DNA of 64,000 nucleotides from Rhodobacterales bacterium HKCCE2091 (GCA_015689685.1 WVSL01000001.1:359001-423000); one strand, 5' to 3'. Shown: positions 26,193 through 35,167, numbered from the stretch's first letter. The notes: a model not told the origin generated them from the sequence alone. Numbers and translations are program-made.

Positions 26193-27020
26193 ATGAGCAC
26201 GTTCACCACCGCAGACGGCACCGAGATTTTCTTCAAGGATTGGGGCAGCGGACAGCCGATCCTGTTTTCCCACGGCTGGCCCCTTTCGGGCGACGCCTGG
26301 GACGCCCAGATGCTGTTCTTCCTCGACAAGGGCTACCGGGTCATCGCCCATGACCGGCGCGGCCACGGGCGTTCGGCACAGCCGGCGGACGGCAACGACA
26401 TGGACACCTATGCCGATGACCTCGCCGCGCTGATCGAGCACCTCGACCTGCACGACGTCATCCTCGTCGGCCATTCCACCGGCGGCGGAGAGGTGGCGCA
26501 CTACATCGGTCGCCACGGCAACGACCGGGTCGCGAAGGCCGTTCTGGTCGGCGCGGTCCCGCCGCTGATGCTGAAGACCGACGACAACCCGGAAGGCACG
26601 CCCATCGACGCCTTCGACGGCATCCGCGCCGGCGTGGCCGGGAACCGGTCGCAGTTCTACCAAGACCTGACGACGCCCTTCTACGGCTTCAACCGCGACG
26701 GGGCCGAGGTCAGCCAGGGTCTCCGCGACAGCTTCTGGTCGATGGGGATGCAGGGCAGCATCGTGGGCCAGTACGCCTGTATCCACGAGTTTTCCGAGGT
26801 CGACTACACCGCCGACCTGAAGGCGATCACCGTCCCGGTGCTCGTGATCCACGGTGACGACGACCAGATCGTTCCGATCGACGCGGCAGGGCGCAAATCG
26901 GCCAAGATCATCGCCGACGCGCGGCTGGAAGTGATCGCGGGCGCGCCCCACGGCCTGGCGCAGACGATTCCCGACCGCTTCAACGCGTTGGTGCTGGATT
27001 TCATCGGCGGGGCGGCCTGA
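26193..27020 (+). CDS. Alpha/beta hydrolase, non-haem chloroperoxidase/perhydrolase type
   Basis: 275 residues from ATG 26193, with AGGAGAG nine bases ahead. The catalytic triad is visible: S95 in GHSTGGG, Asp about 224 in HGDDDQIVP, and H253 in GAPHGLAQ. The N-terminal motif [11 protein letters not shown] and RRGHGRS are typical of the cofactor-free haloperoxidase/perhydrolase group, which can make or destroy peracids. Control by an OhrR-like peroxide sensor fits a role in organic peroxide or peracid metabolism. The natural substrate is unknown. Confidence 0.93.
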   Translation: MSTFTTADGTEIFFKDWGSGQPILFSHGWPLSGDAWDAQMLFFLDKGYRVIAHDRRGHGRSAQPADGNDMDTYADDLAALIEHLDLHDVILVGHSTGGGEVAHYIGRHGNDRVAKAVLVGAVPPLMLKTDDNPEGTPIDAFDGIRAGVAGNRSQFYQDLTTPFYGFNRDGAEVSQGLRDSFWSMGMQGSIVGQYACIHEFSEVDYTADLKAITVPVLVIHGDDDQIVPIDAAGRKSAKIIADARLEVIAGAPHGLAQTIPDRFNALVLDFIGGAA

Positions 27021-27048
27021 CGGCCGCGACCACGGCCCCGGAACGACG

Positions 27049-27074
27049 AAGGGCGCCCCGCGGGGCGCCCTTCG
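27049..27074. terminator. Bidirectional hairpin between hydrolase and fbpA
   Basis: A perfect 26-base palindrome: CGAAGGGCGCCCC followed by its exact complement. It lies between two convergent genes, 28 bases after the hydrolase stop and 21 bases after the fbpA stop on the other strand. There is no long T run, so it may end transcription in both directions or protect the 3' ends. Confidence 0.6.
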
Positions 27075-27095
27075 GTTACAGCGGGACGGGCGGGA

Positions 27096-28103
27096 TCATT
27101 CCCAGCCGACTTCGTTGAAGATTGCCTGCGCGGCCGGGGTGTTTTCGCCGAAGGCCGCAAGGTTCAGGTCGTCCATCCGGAACAGGCCGAGCGAGGCCGG
27201 CGCGGGGGCGAGCCCGATGCCCGGAACCGCGGCGTACTCGTTGTTCTGGTTGGCGAAGTGGGATTGCGCCTCCTCGGTGGTCAGCCATTCGAGGAACGCC
27301 ACCGCCTCTTCCAGATGCGGCGCGTTGGCCGCAACGCCGGCCGCTGCCACGTTGACATGCGCGCCGGTGGTGGACTGGTTCGGGAACACCCAGCCGATGC
27401 GGTCGATGTCCTCGGACACGCCGTCGACCCCGCCCTGCACCGCGCGCAGGAAGTAGTAGGTATTGGCGACCGCGATCGAGCATTCGCCGGACACGACGGC
27501 GGCGAGCTGGTCGGTGTCGCCACCCTGCGGCGGACGCGCCATGTTGGCGACGACGCCCTCGGCCCAGGCCCGCGCGGCGTCCTCGCCGTCATGAGCGATG
27601 ATCGAGGCCAGCAGCGACTGGTTGTAGACGTTGGAGGACGAGCGGATGCAGATCATGCCCTCGTATTGCGGATCGGCCAGCGCCTCGTAGGTCTGCGGCG
27701 GGTTATCGACGGCTTCGCGGTCGTAGAAGATGATCCGCGCACGCTGCGACAAGCCGAACCAGTGGCCCTCGGGGTGGCGCAGGTGGGCGGGGATTCGGCT
27801 TTCCAGCACGTCCGAGTCCACGGGCTGCAACAGGTCGGCCTGGTCGGCGCGCCAGATGCGGCCCACGTCCACGGTCAGGAAGATGTCGGCGGGGCTGTTC
27901 GCGCCCTCGGCCTGCATCCGGGCGATCAGCTCGTCGGCATCGCCCTCGATCCTGTTCACCTCGATCCCGGTGGCGTCGGTGAACGCCTGGTAGAGCGAGT
28001 CGTCGGTGTCGTAGTGGCGCGAGGAGTAGATGTTGACCTCCTGCGCGGTGGCGGCGGCGGTGCCGGCCGACAGCGCGAGAAGCGCGGCGAGGATGCGGGT
28101 CAT
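27096..28103 (-). CDS. fbpA: Ferric iron ABC transporter substrate-binding protein
   Basis: 335 residues with a signal peptide (MTRILAALLALSAGTAAATA, cleavage before QEVNIYSSRHY). The start EVNIYSSRHYDTDDSLYQAF is the hallmark of the FutA/IdiA/FbpA iron-binding group. The paired C-terminal tyrosines (ANTYYFLRAV) bind Fe3+, with other ligands near YDREAV and YNQSL. It delivers iron to the permease gene that faces it from 23892. A possible iron-responsive inverted repeat is present in its upstream region. The frame continues upstream as a very long antisense shadow, so ATG 28103 was chosen by signal peptide and the GGGAGAG site. Confidence 0.93.
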   Translation of the reverse strand: MTRILAALLALSAGTAAATAQEVNIYSSRHYDTDDSLYQAFTDATGIEVNRIEGDADELIARMQAEGANSPADIFLTVDVGRIWRADQADLLQPVDSDVLESRIPAHLRHPEGHWFGLSQRARIIFYDREAVDNPPQTYEALADPQYEGMICIRSSSNVYNQSLLASIIAHDGEDAARAWAEGVVANMARPPQGGDTDQLAAVVSGECSIAVANTYYFLRAVQGGVDGVSEDIDRIGWVFPNQSTTGAHVNVAAAGVAANAPHLEEAVAFLEWLTTEEAQSHFANQNNEYAAVPGIGLAPAPASLGLFRMDDLNLAAFGENTPAAQAIFNEVGWE

Positions 28104-28137
28104 GGGTGGCTCTCCCTTCCGGTTGGCGACTCGTTTT

Positions 28138-28154
28138 CCGACTATTTTTGTCGG
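28138..28154 (-). promoter_or_regulatory. Candidate iron-responsive operator upstream of fbpA
   Basis: Inverted repeat CCGAC (28138-28142) and GTCGG (28150-28154) around TATTTTT, in an AT-rich island 35 bases before the fbpA start. Iron genes of Rhodobacterales are known to be controlled by Irr, RirA or IscR-type sites (including the so-called Iron-Rhodo-box). Which, if any, matches here was not tested. Confidence 0.35.
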
Positions 28155-28277
28155 ACTAGTCTCGCCGCCCGTATGCGCCGTGGCTGCCGCAGTGTCAACC
28201 GGCTCGCGCTCCGGGGCCTTCCCCCGGCGGGCAACTTCCGCTAGGGACCGCCGCACCCAACCGAAGGAAAGGGAAAG

Positions 28278-29300
28278 ATGGGCTACCGAGTCGTCGTCGC
28301 AGGCGCCACGGGCAACGTGGGCCGCGAAATGCTGAACATCCTGGCCGAGCGCCAGTTCCCGGTCGATGAGATCGCCGCGCTCGCGTCGCGGAAATCCCTC
28401 GGCACCGAATGCAGCTTCGGCGACAAGACCATCACTACCAAGGACCTCGACACCTTCGATTTCACCGGGTGGGACATCGCGCTGTTCGCCATCGGCTCGG
28501 ACGCGACCAAGACCTACGCGCCGCGCGCCGCCAAGGCCGGCTGCATCGTGATCGACAACTCGTCGCTCTACCGCTACGACCCCGAGGTTCCGCTGGTCGT
28601 GCCCGAGGTGAACCCCGAGGCGGTCGAGGGCTACGCGGCGAAGAACATCATCGCCAACCCGAACTGTTCCACCGCGCAGATGGTCGTGGCGCTGAAGCCG
28701 CTGCACGACCGCGCCCGGATCAAGCGCGTGATCGTGTCGACCTACCAGTCGGTCTCCGGCGCGGGCAAGGAAGGCATGGACGAGCTGTGGGACCAGACCA
28801 AGGCGGTCTACAACCCCACCGCCGACGTACCGCCGGCCAAGTTCCAGAAGCAGATCGCGTTCAACGTCATTCCCCATATCGACGTCTTCATGGAAGACGG
28901 TTCGACCAAGGAGGAATGGAAGATGGTCGTGGAGACCAAGAAGATCGTGGACCCCTCGATCAAGGTCCACGCGACCTGCGTCCGGGTGCCGGTCTTCGTC
29001 GGCCATTCCGAGGCGGTGAACGTCGAGTTCGAGGATTTCCTCGACGAGGACGAGGCGCGCGACATCCTGCGGGAATCTCCGGGGATCATGGTCGTCGACA
29101 AGCGCGAACCCGGTGGCTACGTCACCCCGGTCGAATGCGTCGGCGACTACGCGACCTTCATCAGCCGCATCCGGCAGGACCCGACGATCGACAACGGCCT
29201 GTCGTTCTGGTGCGTGTCCGACAACCTGCGCAAGGGCGCCGCGCTGAACGCGGTCCAGATCGCCGAGACCCTCGGCGCGCGGGTGCTGAAGAAAGGCTGA
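28278..29300 (+). CDS. asd: Aspartate-semialdehyde dehydrogenase
   Basis: 340 residues, normal Asd length. It reduces aspartyl phosphate to aspartate semialdehyde with NADPH for lysine, threonine, methionine and diaminopimelate synthesis. The NADP loop is GATGNVGREMLNILAERQFP; the catalytic cysteine is C130 in NPNCSTAQMV; the catalytic histidine is likely in IKVHATCVRVPVFVGHSE. ATG 28278 follows GGAAAGGG. It stands alone and is divergent from fbpA. Confidence 0.98.
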   Translation: MGYRVVVAGATGNVGREMLNILAERQFPVDEIAALASRKSLGTECSFGDKTITTKDLDTFDFTGWDIALFAIGSDATKTYAPRAAKAGCIVIDNSSLYRYDPEVPLVVPEVNPEAVEGYAAKNIIANPNCSTAQMVVALKPLHDRARIKRVIVSTYQSVSGAGKEGMDELWDQTKAVYNPTADVPPAKFQKQIAFNVIPHIDVFMEDGSTKEEWKMVVETKKIVDPSIKVHATCVRVPVFVGHSEAVNVEFEDFLDEDEARDILRESPGIMVVDKREPGGYVTPVECVGDYATFISRIRQDPTIDNGLSFWCVSDNLRKGAALNAVQIAETLGARVLKKG

Positions 29301-29319
29301 ATTCAGCCGATCGCGATGT

Positions 29320-29347
29320 TCCGGGGCCGGAGATTCTTGGCCCCGGA
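29320..29347 (+). terminator. Hairpin after asd
   Basis: TCCGGGGCC (29320-29328) pairs perfectly with GGCCCCGGA (29339-29347) around a ten-base loop, 20 bases after the asd stop. No T tract follows beyond ATTCTTC, so termination strength is uncertain. Confidence 0.6.
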
Positions 29348-29429
29348 CGAAATTCTTCGACATGGTTCCCAAGGAATCGCGGGTGCCGGGCGTCATAGCC
29401 CCGTGACACGCGCAGACAGGAGGATTTCG

Positions 29430-31082
29430 ATGCGCTCTGCCATTTCCGTACTCGCCCTGCTCGCGGCCTCCCCGGCCGTGGCCGAGGATTTCCTCGTCCG
29501 GGCCGACATCGCCGAGGCGCTGGTCTACGCCCAGGATGCCGAGGTCACGCGCCGCGTGACGCTGTCCCTGCCGGCGGGCAGCCACCGCATCCTGTTCCCC
29601 TCGGACCGCGTGCATTCCGGGACCCCGCCGATCCTGTCCGCGCCCGAAGGCGTGAGCGTCGGGCGAACCGAGCCGATCAGCAATTACCTGCTGGAAGAGG
29701 GCGAGCTTGCGTCGGAGGCGGAGGCGGATGCCCGCGCCGCTGTCGAGGCCGCCGAGGACGCGGTCGACGCCGCCCGCGCCGAGGTCGAGACCGCCGCAGG
29801 TTCCGTCCGCGCCGCCGAGGTGCAGCAATCCTACCTGACTTCTCTTGCCGGCGGCGACAGCGCCACGCTGCCCGACGATCCGACCGCCCTGCCCGCATTG
29901 CTCGACGCGCTCGGCAGCGGCATGGCGCGGGCGGCGGCGGCGGTGCAGGCCGCACGCGCGGCGCAGGCCGAGGCGCAGGAGGCACTCGACGACCGGGCGC
30001 GCGAGCTCGCCGAGGCCGAACGCGCGCTGGCCGACCTTCGCCCCTTCGGCGACAGCGTCGATGTCTGGGCCGTCAACGTGTCGGCCGAGGCGGAGACCGA
30101 CCTGACCCTCGACATCACCGAGTTCGTCGATTCCGGCTGGCAGCCCAATTACGAGGTGCGGCTGGACAGCGAAACAGGTGCCATGCGGCTCGACCGGCGG
30201 ATCGCGTTCTGGGCCGGCGGGCTGATGCCGTGGCGCGATGTCTCGGTCACCTTCTCGACCGCCGACCCGGTGCGCCAGCGCATGCCGTCCGAGACCTATC
30301 CCTCGCTCGCCTCGATCCACGACGCGCAACCGCCGCGGCCGCTGCCCTCGGTCCAGTACGAAAGCGGCGCCCTTCGCGACAGCGTCGCCGCGCCGCGCAG
30401 CGAGGCGATGCTGGAACCCGCCGTCGTGGTGGAGGACCAGACCGGCGCGCCGCTGGTCGAGGGGCTGTCGCTGACCTACCCCTACCTCGCGCCGGTCACG
30501 CTCGGGCCCGACGGCGGCGCGCTGCTGCCGTTCGGCACGCTCGAGATCGAGGCCGAGCTCATCAACCGCGCCGTGCCCCGGATCGACGAAACCGCCTTCC
30601 TGATCGCGGATTTCGAGAATGCGACCGGCGAGCCGATCCTTCCGGGCGACGCGATGTTCTTCCGCGACGGCGACCTCGTCGGCCGGGGCGGCGTCCCCTT
30701 CGTGCCGCAGGGCGGCGAGGACGAATGGGCCTTCGGACCGCTCGACCACATCCGCCTGACCTGGACCGACCTCAGCCGCGACACCGGCGACCGGGGCGTG
30801 TTCGTATCCTCAAGCACCGAGCATCGACGGATCGAGCTGACGATCGAGAACCTGGGTGCCGAGGCCGAAACGGTGCAACTGCTCTACGCGACGCCGTTCT
30901 CCGAGCAGGAGGACCTGGAGATCGACGTGGAAAGCTCGGTCCAGCCGGACGACACCGCTTGGGAGGACCTGCGCGGCGTCTACGCCTGGGACCTGAACCT
31001 CGCCCCGGGACAGGAACAGGACGTGTCGCTCGGGTTCCGGTTCCAGTGGCCCGAGGGCCAGGTCCTGAACTGGTACCCGTGA
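29430..31082 (+). CDS. Exported DUF4139 (MuiA-like) protein
   Basis: 550 residues with a signal peptide (RSAISVLALLAASPAVAEDF). The N-terminal DUF4140 region includes QDAEVTRRVTLSLPAGSHRI. A long Ala/Glu-rich coiled coil spans about residues 95-205, and the C-terminal DUF4139 beta-rich domain follows, with SGWQPNYEVRLDSETG and ending PEGQVLNWYP. Members include the so-called mucoidy inhibitor A family, with no proven biochemistry. It probably sits in the periplasm or outer envelope. ATG 29430 follows the site AGGAGG; upstream frame is non-coding. Confidence 0.88.
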   Translation: MRSAISVLALLAASPAVAEDFLVRADIAEALVYAQDAEVTRRVTLSLPAGSHRILFPSDRVHSGTPPILSAPEGVSVGRTEPISNYLLEEGELASEAEADARAAVEAAEDAVDAARAEVETAAGSVRAAEVQQSYLTSLAGGDSATLPDDPTALPALLDALGSGMARAAAAVQAARAAQAEAQEALDDRARELAEAERALADLRPFGDSVDVWAVNVSAEAETDLTLDITEFVDSGWQPNYEVRLDSETGAMRLDRRIAFWAGGLMPWRDVSVTFSTADPVRQRMPSETYPSLASIHDAQPPRPLPSVQYESGALRDSVAAPRSEAMLEPAVVVEDQTGAPLVEGLSLTYPYLAPVTLGPDGGALLPFGTLEIEAELINRAVPRIDETAFLIADFENATGEPILPGDAMFFRDGDLVGRGGVPFVPQGGEDEWAFGPLDHIRLTWTDLSRDTGDRGVFVSSSTEHRRIELTIENLGAEAETVQLLYATPFSEQEDLEIDVESSVQPDDTAWEDLRGVYAWDLNLAPGQEQDVSLGFRFQWPEGQVLNWYP

Positions 31083-31093
31083 CCCGCTCGCGC

Positions 31094-31114
31094 GCGGGGG
31101 CGTTCAGCCCCCGC
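31094..31114. terminator. Hairpin between DUF4139 and SRPBCC genes
   Basis: GCGGGGGC (31094-31101) pairs with GCCCCCGC (31107-31114) around GTTCA, 11 bases after the DUF4139 stop. The right arm also encodes the Gly-rich end of the convergent SRPBCC protein, so the hairpin could act on both transcripts. Confidence 0.5.
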
Positions 31115-31643
31115 CGCCTTCCACCAGCGCCTTGAGCCGCGCCAGGCCGTCCTCGTAATCCGTGCCGACCCAGTCATCCATCTTCAGCCCGAGCCAGCGG
31201 CCGATGGGCGAATTGCCCATGTCCACGTCGAGGCCCCAGACCACCCGGCTGCCGTCGCCCTCCGCATCGACCACGAGCCAGGCCAGCGCCGTCCCCATCT
31301 CGCCGAAGTCGAGGTTGCTGCGAACCTCGGAGTTTTCCTCCGACACGACGATTTCCTGCCGCCCGTTCCCGACCTGCGGGTCCTCCGACGTCCAGGCCAT
31401 CGTGTTGCCGACGCCTTCCTCGGGGCCGCTGAACACGAGGTCGACATCCGAAGCACGCGCGATCCACGGCGACCATTCCGTCGAGCGCTGGAGGGAATTC
31501 AGGTAGGGAAAGACCTGTTCCGGCGGGGCGTCGATGACGGTCTCGCGTTCGATGATGACATGGCGCGGCATGAGGTAGGCGCCGCCGACGAAGACAAGCG
31601 CGACCACCACCAGGACGGCCAGCACGATGCGCAGGATTCTCAT
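31104..31643 (-). CDS. Membrane-anchored SRPBCC family protein
   Basis: 179 residues. The N-terminus is one membrane helix (ILRIVLAVLVVVALVFVGGAYL), then a START/polyketide-cyclase-like ligand-binding fold beginning VIIERETVIDAPPEQVFPYL and ending at the long C-terminal helix DWVGTDYEDGLARLKALV. SRPBCC proteins bind hydrophobic ligands, but no ligand can be predicted. It is transcribed in the same direction as carbonic anhydrase, 60 bases downstream of it, and may share its transcript. Confidence 0.87.
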   Translation of the reverse strand: MRILRIVLAVLVVVALVFVGGAYLMPRHVIIERETVIDAPPEQVFPYLNSLQRSTEWSPWIARASDVDLVFSGPEEGVGNTMAWTSEDPQVGNGRQEIVVSEENSEVRSNLDFGEMGTALAWLVVDAEGDGSRVVWGLDVDMGNSPIGRWLGLKMDDWVGTDYEDGLARLKALVEGGGG

Positions 31644-31703
31644 GGATCCGCTCCCTCCCGTTTCCGGGGCGAGACTAGCACGAAGTGCCGCGCGGGTCGC
31701 CCG

Positions 31704-32360
31704 TCAGAGCGGCGAGAAGGTATCGGTCGCGCCGTCGTAGGCCTCCATGTCGCCGTCCCCGATCTCGATCCACAGGCCGTGCAACGACAATTGCCCGGAT
31801 TTCACCGCCTCGGCCACCACCGGGTAGCCGAGCAGGTTGCGGAGCGAGACCTTCACGCCCTCGAACTCCATCGCCCGCTGGCGCGCATCCTCGCCCTCGA
31901 CGCCATCGATCGCCTGGAAGGCCGGCCGCATCTCGTCGAGCCAGCGGCCGACGAGGCTCGAATCGCCTTCGAGGTGCGGCGCGCGGCCCTCGCACATCTC
32001 GCGGCAGCCCTGCACCCCGCCGCAGCGGGAATGCCCCATGACGATCAGGTGCTTCACCTTCAGCGCGCCGACCCCGAACTCGATCGCCGCGCCGGTGCCG
32101 TGGTGGCCGCCATCCGGCAGGTACGTCGGCACGAGGTTCGCGATGTTGCGGTGAACGAAGATCTCGCCCGGTCCGGGACCGAGCAGCGATTCCACCGTCA
32201 CCCGGCTGTCGCAGCACGCCACCACCATCGCCGAAGGCGTCTGCCCCTCGTCGGCCAGCTTTCGGAAATAGTCGCGGCTGTTGGCGTAAAGCCCGTGCAG
32301 CCAGTGGTGGTACTGCTTGCGGAAGTGCGGCGGAAGCGAGCTGACGTTGCTGAGGTCCAT
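31704..32360 (-). CDS. Beta-class carbonic anhydrase
   Basis: 218 residues. It interconverts CO2 and bicarbonate in the cytoplasm. Zinc ligands are C49, H110 and C113, with D51 and R53 forming the Asp-Arg pair (CCDSR, then GHSRCGG). The N-terminal region PPHFRKQYHHWLHGLYA is typical of the alphaproteobacterial subgroup. It is divergent from a small hypothetical gene at 32482. Confidence 0.97.
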   Translation of the reverse strand: MDLSNVSSLPPHFRKQYHHWLHGLYANSRDYFRKLADEGQTPSAMVVACCDSRVTVESLLGPGPGEIFVHRNIANLVPTYLPDGGHHGTGAAIEFGVGALKVKHLIVMGHSRCGGVQGCREMCEGRAPHLEGDSSLVGRWLDEMRPAFQAIDGVEGEDARQRAMEFEGVKVSLRNLLGYPVVAEAVKSGQLSLHGLWIEIGDGDMEAYDGATDTFSPL

Positions 32361-32481
32361 GTCCAGTCCTTGTTAGGGATCCTTCGAAACAGATAGCCCT
32401 GCGGCGGATCCATCAATCCATTTTTCACACTTCGCGGCAATGGTCCCCGGCGGGTGTGAGTGGATGTGGAGAGGGCTGGTT

Positions 32482-32862
32482 ATGTCCAGGCCGGTCAGCG
32501 ACCTTGAACATGATGAAACCGCGCGGTTCGATCCCGCGCGGCTGGAACAACTGTGCCGCGACAAGGGCGAGGCCCGTGCCGAGACCGAGGCCGCCGAGGC
32601 GCTGGACCGCATCGCCCGTCTGTTGGGCGAGATCTCGGACGGCGACGGGCTGCCGCAGGTCCGCTTTGCGGCACGGGTCGAAAGCCTGATCGCGGCGGCC
32701 GACAAGATCGGGATGGCGACGCTGGCGCGGGTCGCGCGCGACGTGCGCATCTGCCTCGACCGCGGGGACCCCGTAGCGCTCGCGGCGACACGGTCGCGCC
32801 TTGGCCGCGTTGGCGAACGCTCGATCCACGCGATCTTCGATCTCGACGACCGGATCGTCTGA
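32482..32862 (+). CDS. Conserved small helical protein, function unknown
   Basis: 126 residues from ATG 32482, with GAGAGGG ten bases ahead; an upstream in-frame GTG at 32440 is less likely. It is soluble and mostly helical, with segments LEQLCRDKGEARAETEAAEA and FAARVESLIAAADKIGMATL, then IHAIFDLDDRIV at the end. It looks faintly like a histidine-phosphotransfer bundle but lacks the expected His. I do not recognise the family. It is divergent from carbonic anhydrase and followed by a hairpin and an M17 aminopeptidase gene. Confidence 0.65.
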   Translation: MSRPVSDLEHDETARFDPARLEQLCRDKGEARAETEAAEALDRIARLLGEISDGDGLPQVRFAARVESLIAAADKIGMATLARVARDVRICLDRGDPVALAATRSRLGRVGERSIHAIFDLDDRIV

Positions 32863-32897
32863 CCGGCCCCGCCGGGTCTCCCCCTTGCGCCCCGCAC

Positions 32898-32921
32898 CGC
32901 GCGCGCTAGGCTGCGCGCGCG
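32898..32921 (+). terminator. GC hairpin upstream of the aminopeptidase gene
   Basis: CGCGCGCGC (32898-32906) and GCGCGCGCG (32913-32921) form a nine-base stem around TAGGCT, 35 bases after the hypothetical gene and 16 bases before the next start. It could end the upstream transcript or affect translation of the aminopeptidase. Confidence 0.45.
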
Positions 32922-32937
32922 AGAGAGCGGGGTGCGA

Positions 32938-34329
32938 ATGCAACCGAAATTCACCGAGGCCGCGGCTGCGGCAATTCCCGTCCGGCTGGTACCGGAGGAC
33001 GGCGCGGCCGACGCGCGCGCCGCGCTGTCCGGACCCGGCGCGGCCTGGGTCGAACGGATGGGGTTTTCCGGAAAGGCCGGCGAAACGCTGGCCCTGCCCG
33101 ACGCCGAGGGCGGCGTCGCCTGCGTCCTGGCCGGAACCGGCCGCCCCGCCAGCCGCCCGCGCTTTGCCGTCGGTGCCGCCATCGCCGGCCTGCCCGAGGG
33201 CGACTACGCGCTGGAATCCTGGCCATCCGACACCGGCGAGGCCGAGGAACTGGCGCTCGGCTTCCTGCTGTCGCAGTACCGGTTCGACCGTTACGCCCGC
33301 CAGTCGATGCCGAAGGCGCGGCTGGCCCCGCCGCCCGACGCCGCGATGGCAGCCCGGGCGGAACGCATCGCGGAGGGCGAGTGCCTCACCCGCCGCCTGA
33401 TCGACACCCCGGCGGAGGACATGGGCCCCGACGCGCTGGAGGAGGCCGCGCGCGAACTGGCCGAAACCCACGGCGCGGGCATCGCGGTGACCGAGGGCGA
33501 GGCGCTGCTGGACGCGAACTTCCCGCTGATCCACGCGGTCGGACGCGCCGCGGACCGCGCCCCCCGTTTGATTGAGATCACCTGGACCGGCGCCGCGGAC
33601 GGGCCGGAAATCACGCTCGTGGGCAAGGGCGTCTGCTTCGACACCGGCGGACTGAACCTCAAGCCCGGCGCTTCGATGGGCCTTATGAAGAAGGACATGG
33701 GCGGCGCGGCCACGGTGCTCGGCCTGGCCCAGATGCTGATGGCCGAACCCGCGCCGATCCGGCTGCGGGTGCTGATCCCGGCGGTGGAGAACGCGGTCTC
33801 CGGCCCCTCGTTCCGGCCCGGCGACATCCTCACCGCGCGGAACGGCAAGACCGTCGAGGTCAACAACACCGACGCCGAGGGCCGGCTCGTGCTGGCCGAC
33901 GCGCTCGCGCTGGCGGTGGAGACGCCGCCCGATCTGCTCGTGTCGATGGCGACGCTGACCGGCGCGGCGCGGGTCGCGCTCGGCCCCGACATCGCGCCGT
34001 TCTTCTCCACCGACGACACGCTCGCCGCCGCGCTGTCGGACGCCGGCGCCCGGGTGGCGGACCCGGTCTGGCGCCTGCCGTTCCACGCCCCCTACGAACG
34101 CATGATCGAACCCGGCATCGCGGATCTCGACAACGCGCCGAAGGGTGGCATGGCCGGGGCGATCACCGCGGCGCTGTTCCTGCGCCGCTTCACACAGGAT
34201 CACCCGCGCTACGTGCACTTCGACATCTACGGCTGGTCGCCCTCGAACGCCCCGGCCCGCCCCAAGGGCGGCGTGGGACAGGGCGCGCGGGCGCTTCTCG
34301 CGATGCTGCCGGGGGTGACGGCGGGATGA
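32938..34329 (+). CDS. M17 leucyl aminopeptidase family protein
   Basis: 463 residues. Two-metal catalytic signatures are intact: GKGVCFDTGGLNLKPGASM with metal and active-site residues, KKDMGGAAT, and NTDAEGRLVLADAL. The N-terminal domain is divergent from PepA, as in the alphaproteobacterial second M17 group. It removes N-terminal residues from peptides in the cytoplasm. ATG 32938 is preferred over GTG 32932. Its stop overlaps the NlpC/P60 start (ATGA), a coupling that suggests work on wall-derived peptides. Confidence 0.92.
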   Translation: MQPKFTEAAAAAIPVRLVPEDGAADARAALSGPGAAWVERMGFSGKAGETLALPDAEGGVACVLAGTGRPASRPRFAVGAAIAGLPEGDYALESWPSDTGEAEELALGFLLSQYRFDRYARQSMPKARLAPPPDAAMAARAERIAEGECLTRRLIDTPAEDMGPDALEEAARELAETHGAGIAVTEGEALLDANFPLIHAVGRAADRAPRLIEITWTGAADGPEITLVGKGVCFDTGGLNLKPGASMGLMKKDMGGAATVLGLAQMLMAEPAPIRLRVLIPAVENAVSGPSFRPGDILTARNGKTVEVNNTDAEGRLVLADALALAVETPPDLLVSMATLTGAARVALGPDIAPFFSTDDTLAAALSDAGARVADPVWRLPFHAPYERMIEPGIADLDNAPKGGMAGAITAALFLRRFTQDHPRYVHFDIYGWSPSNAPARPKGGVGQGARALLAMLPGVTAG

Positions 34330-35165
34330 ACGACATGACCGACAACCGCATCCTGCCCGCGAACGGCCGCGTCGCGCACAATTCGCTGCGGGGTCAGGTC
34401 GAGGCCGAGCGCTTCGTCGAGGGCCGCTGGACAATGGTGCAGCAGCCGATGGCCAACATCACCGACGAACCCGGCGGCCGGCGCACCAGCCAGCTCCTGT
34501 TCGGGGAACGGTTCCTGGTGCTCGAAGCCCGCGACGGCGTTGCCTTCGGGCAGGCCGACCGCGACGGCTATGTCGGCTACATGACCGCGGGCAGCCTGAC
34601 CGAACCGGTGGAGCCGACGCACTGGGTTTCCGCCCTGGCGACCCATCTCTATCCCAAGGCCTGGGTGAAATCGCCGCCGGACGTGTCGATCTTCTTCGGC
34701 TCCCCGGTGCAGGTCGTCGCCGAGCGCGAGGACTTCCTGCGCATCCAGACCGGCCATTTCGTGCCCCGCGCGCACCTTCAGCCGCTCAAGGCCCGCTACT
34801 CCGACCCCGCCGGTGTCGCCGACCTGTTCCTCGGCTCGCCGTACCTCTGGGGCGGGTCGAGCCGGTGGGGCATCGACTGCTCCGGCCTGATCCAAATGGC
34901 GTGCCTGGCCTGCGGCATCCCCTGCCCGCGCGACAGCGACCAGCAGCAGGCGATCCTCGGCCGCGAACTCGACCGCGCGGAGCCGTTGCGCCGCGGCGAC
35001 CTGATCTTCTGGGAAGGCCATGTCGGCTTCATGGCGAACGACCGGATGCTCCTGCACGCCAACGCACACCACATGGCCGTGGCCTACGAACCGCTGCGCG
35101 AGGCCGCGGCGCGGATCGAGGAAAAGGGCGGCGGCCCGATCACCGGGCGCAGGCGGATCGAGTAG
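34326..35165 (+). CDS. NlpC/P60 peptidase with SH3-like N-terminus
   Basis: 279 residues without a signal peptide. Two SH3-like segments occupy the N-terminal 150 residues. The C-terminal NlpC/P60 domain has the catalytic cysteine in WGIDCSGLIQMACLACG and histidine in GDLIFWEGHVGFM. The family cuts gamma-D-Glu-diaminopimelate bonds in peptidoglycan. No export signal and coupling to the cytosolic M17 peptidase suggest recycling of imported muropeptides in the cytoplasm. The arrangement resembles other Rhodobacterales. Confidence 0.93.
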   Translation: MNDMTDNRILPANGRVAHNSLRGQVEAERFVEGRWTMVQQPMANITDEPGGRRTSQLLFGERFLVLEARDGVAFGQADRDGYVGYMTAGSLTEPVEPTHWVSALATHLYPKAWVKSPPDVSIFFGSPVQVVAEREDFLRIQTGHFVPRAHLQPLKARYSDPAGVADLFLGSPYLWGGSSRWGIDCSGLIQMACLACGIPCPRDSDQQQAILGRELDRAEPLRRGDLIFWEGHVGFMANDRMLLHANAHHMAVAYEPLREAAARIEEKGGGPITGRRRIE

Positions 35166-35167
35166 GC

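Noticed and set aside
28104-30749. Upstream extension of the fbpA frame to 1217 codons
   Set aside because: Crosses asd and DUF4139 in antisense; the signal peptide and ribosome site set the real start at 28103.
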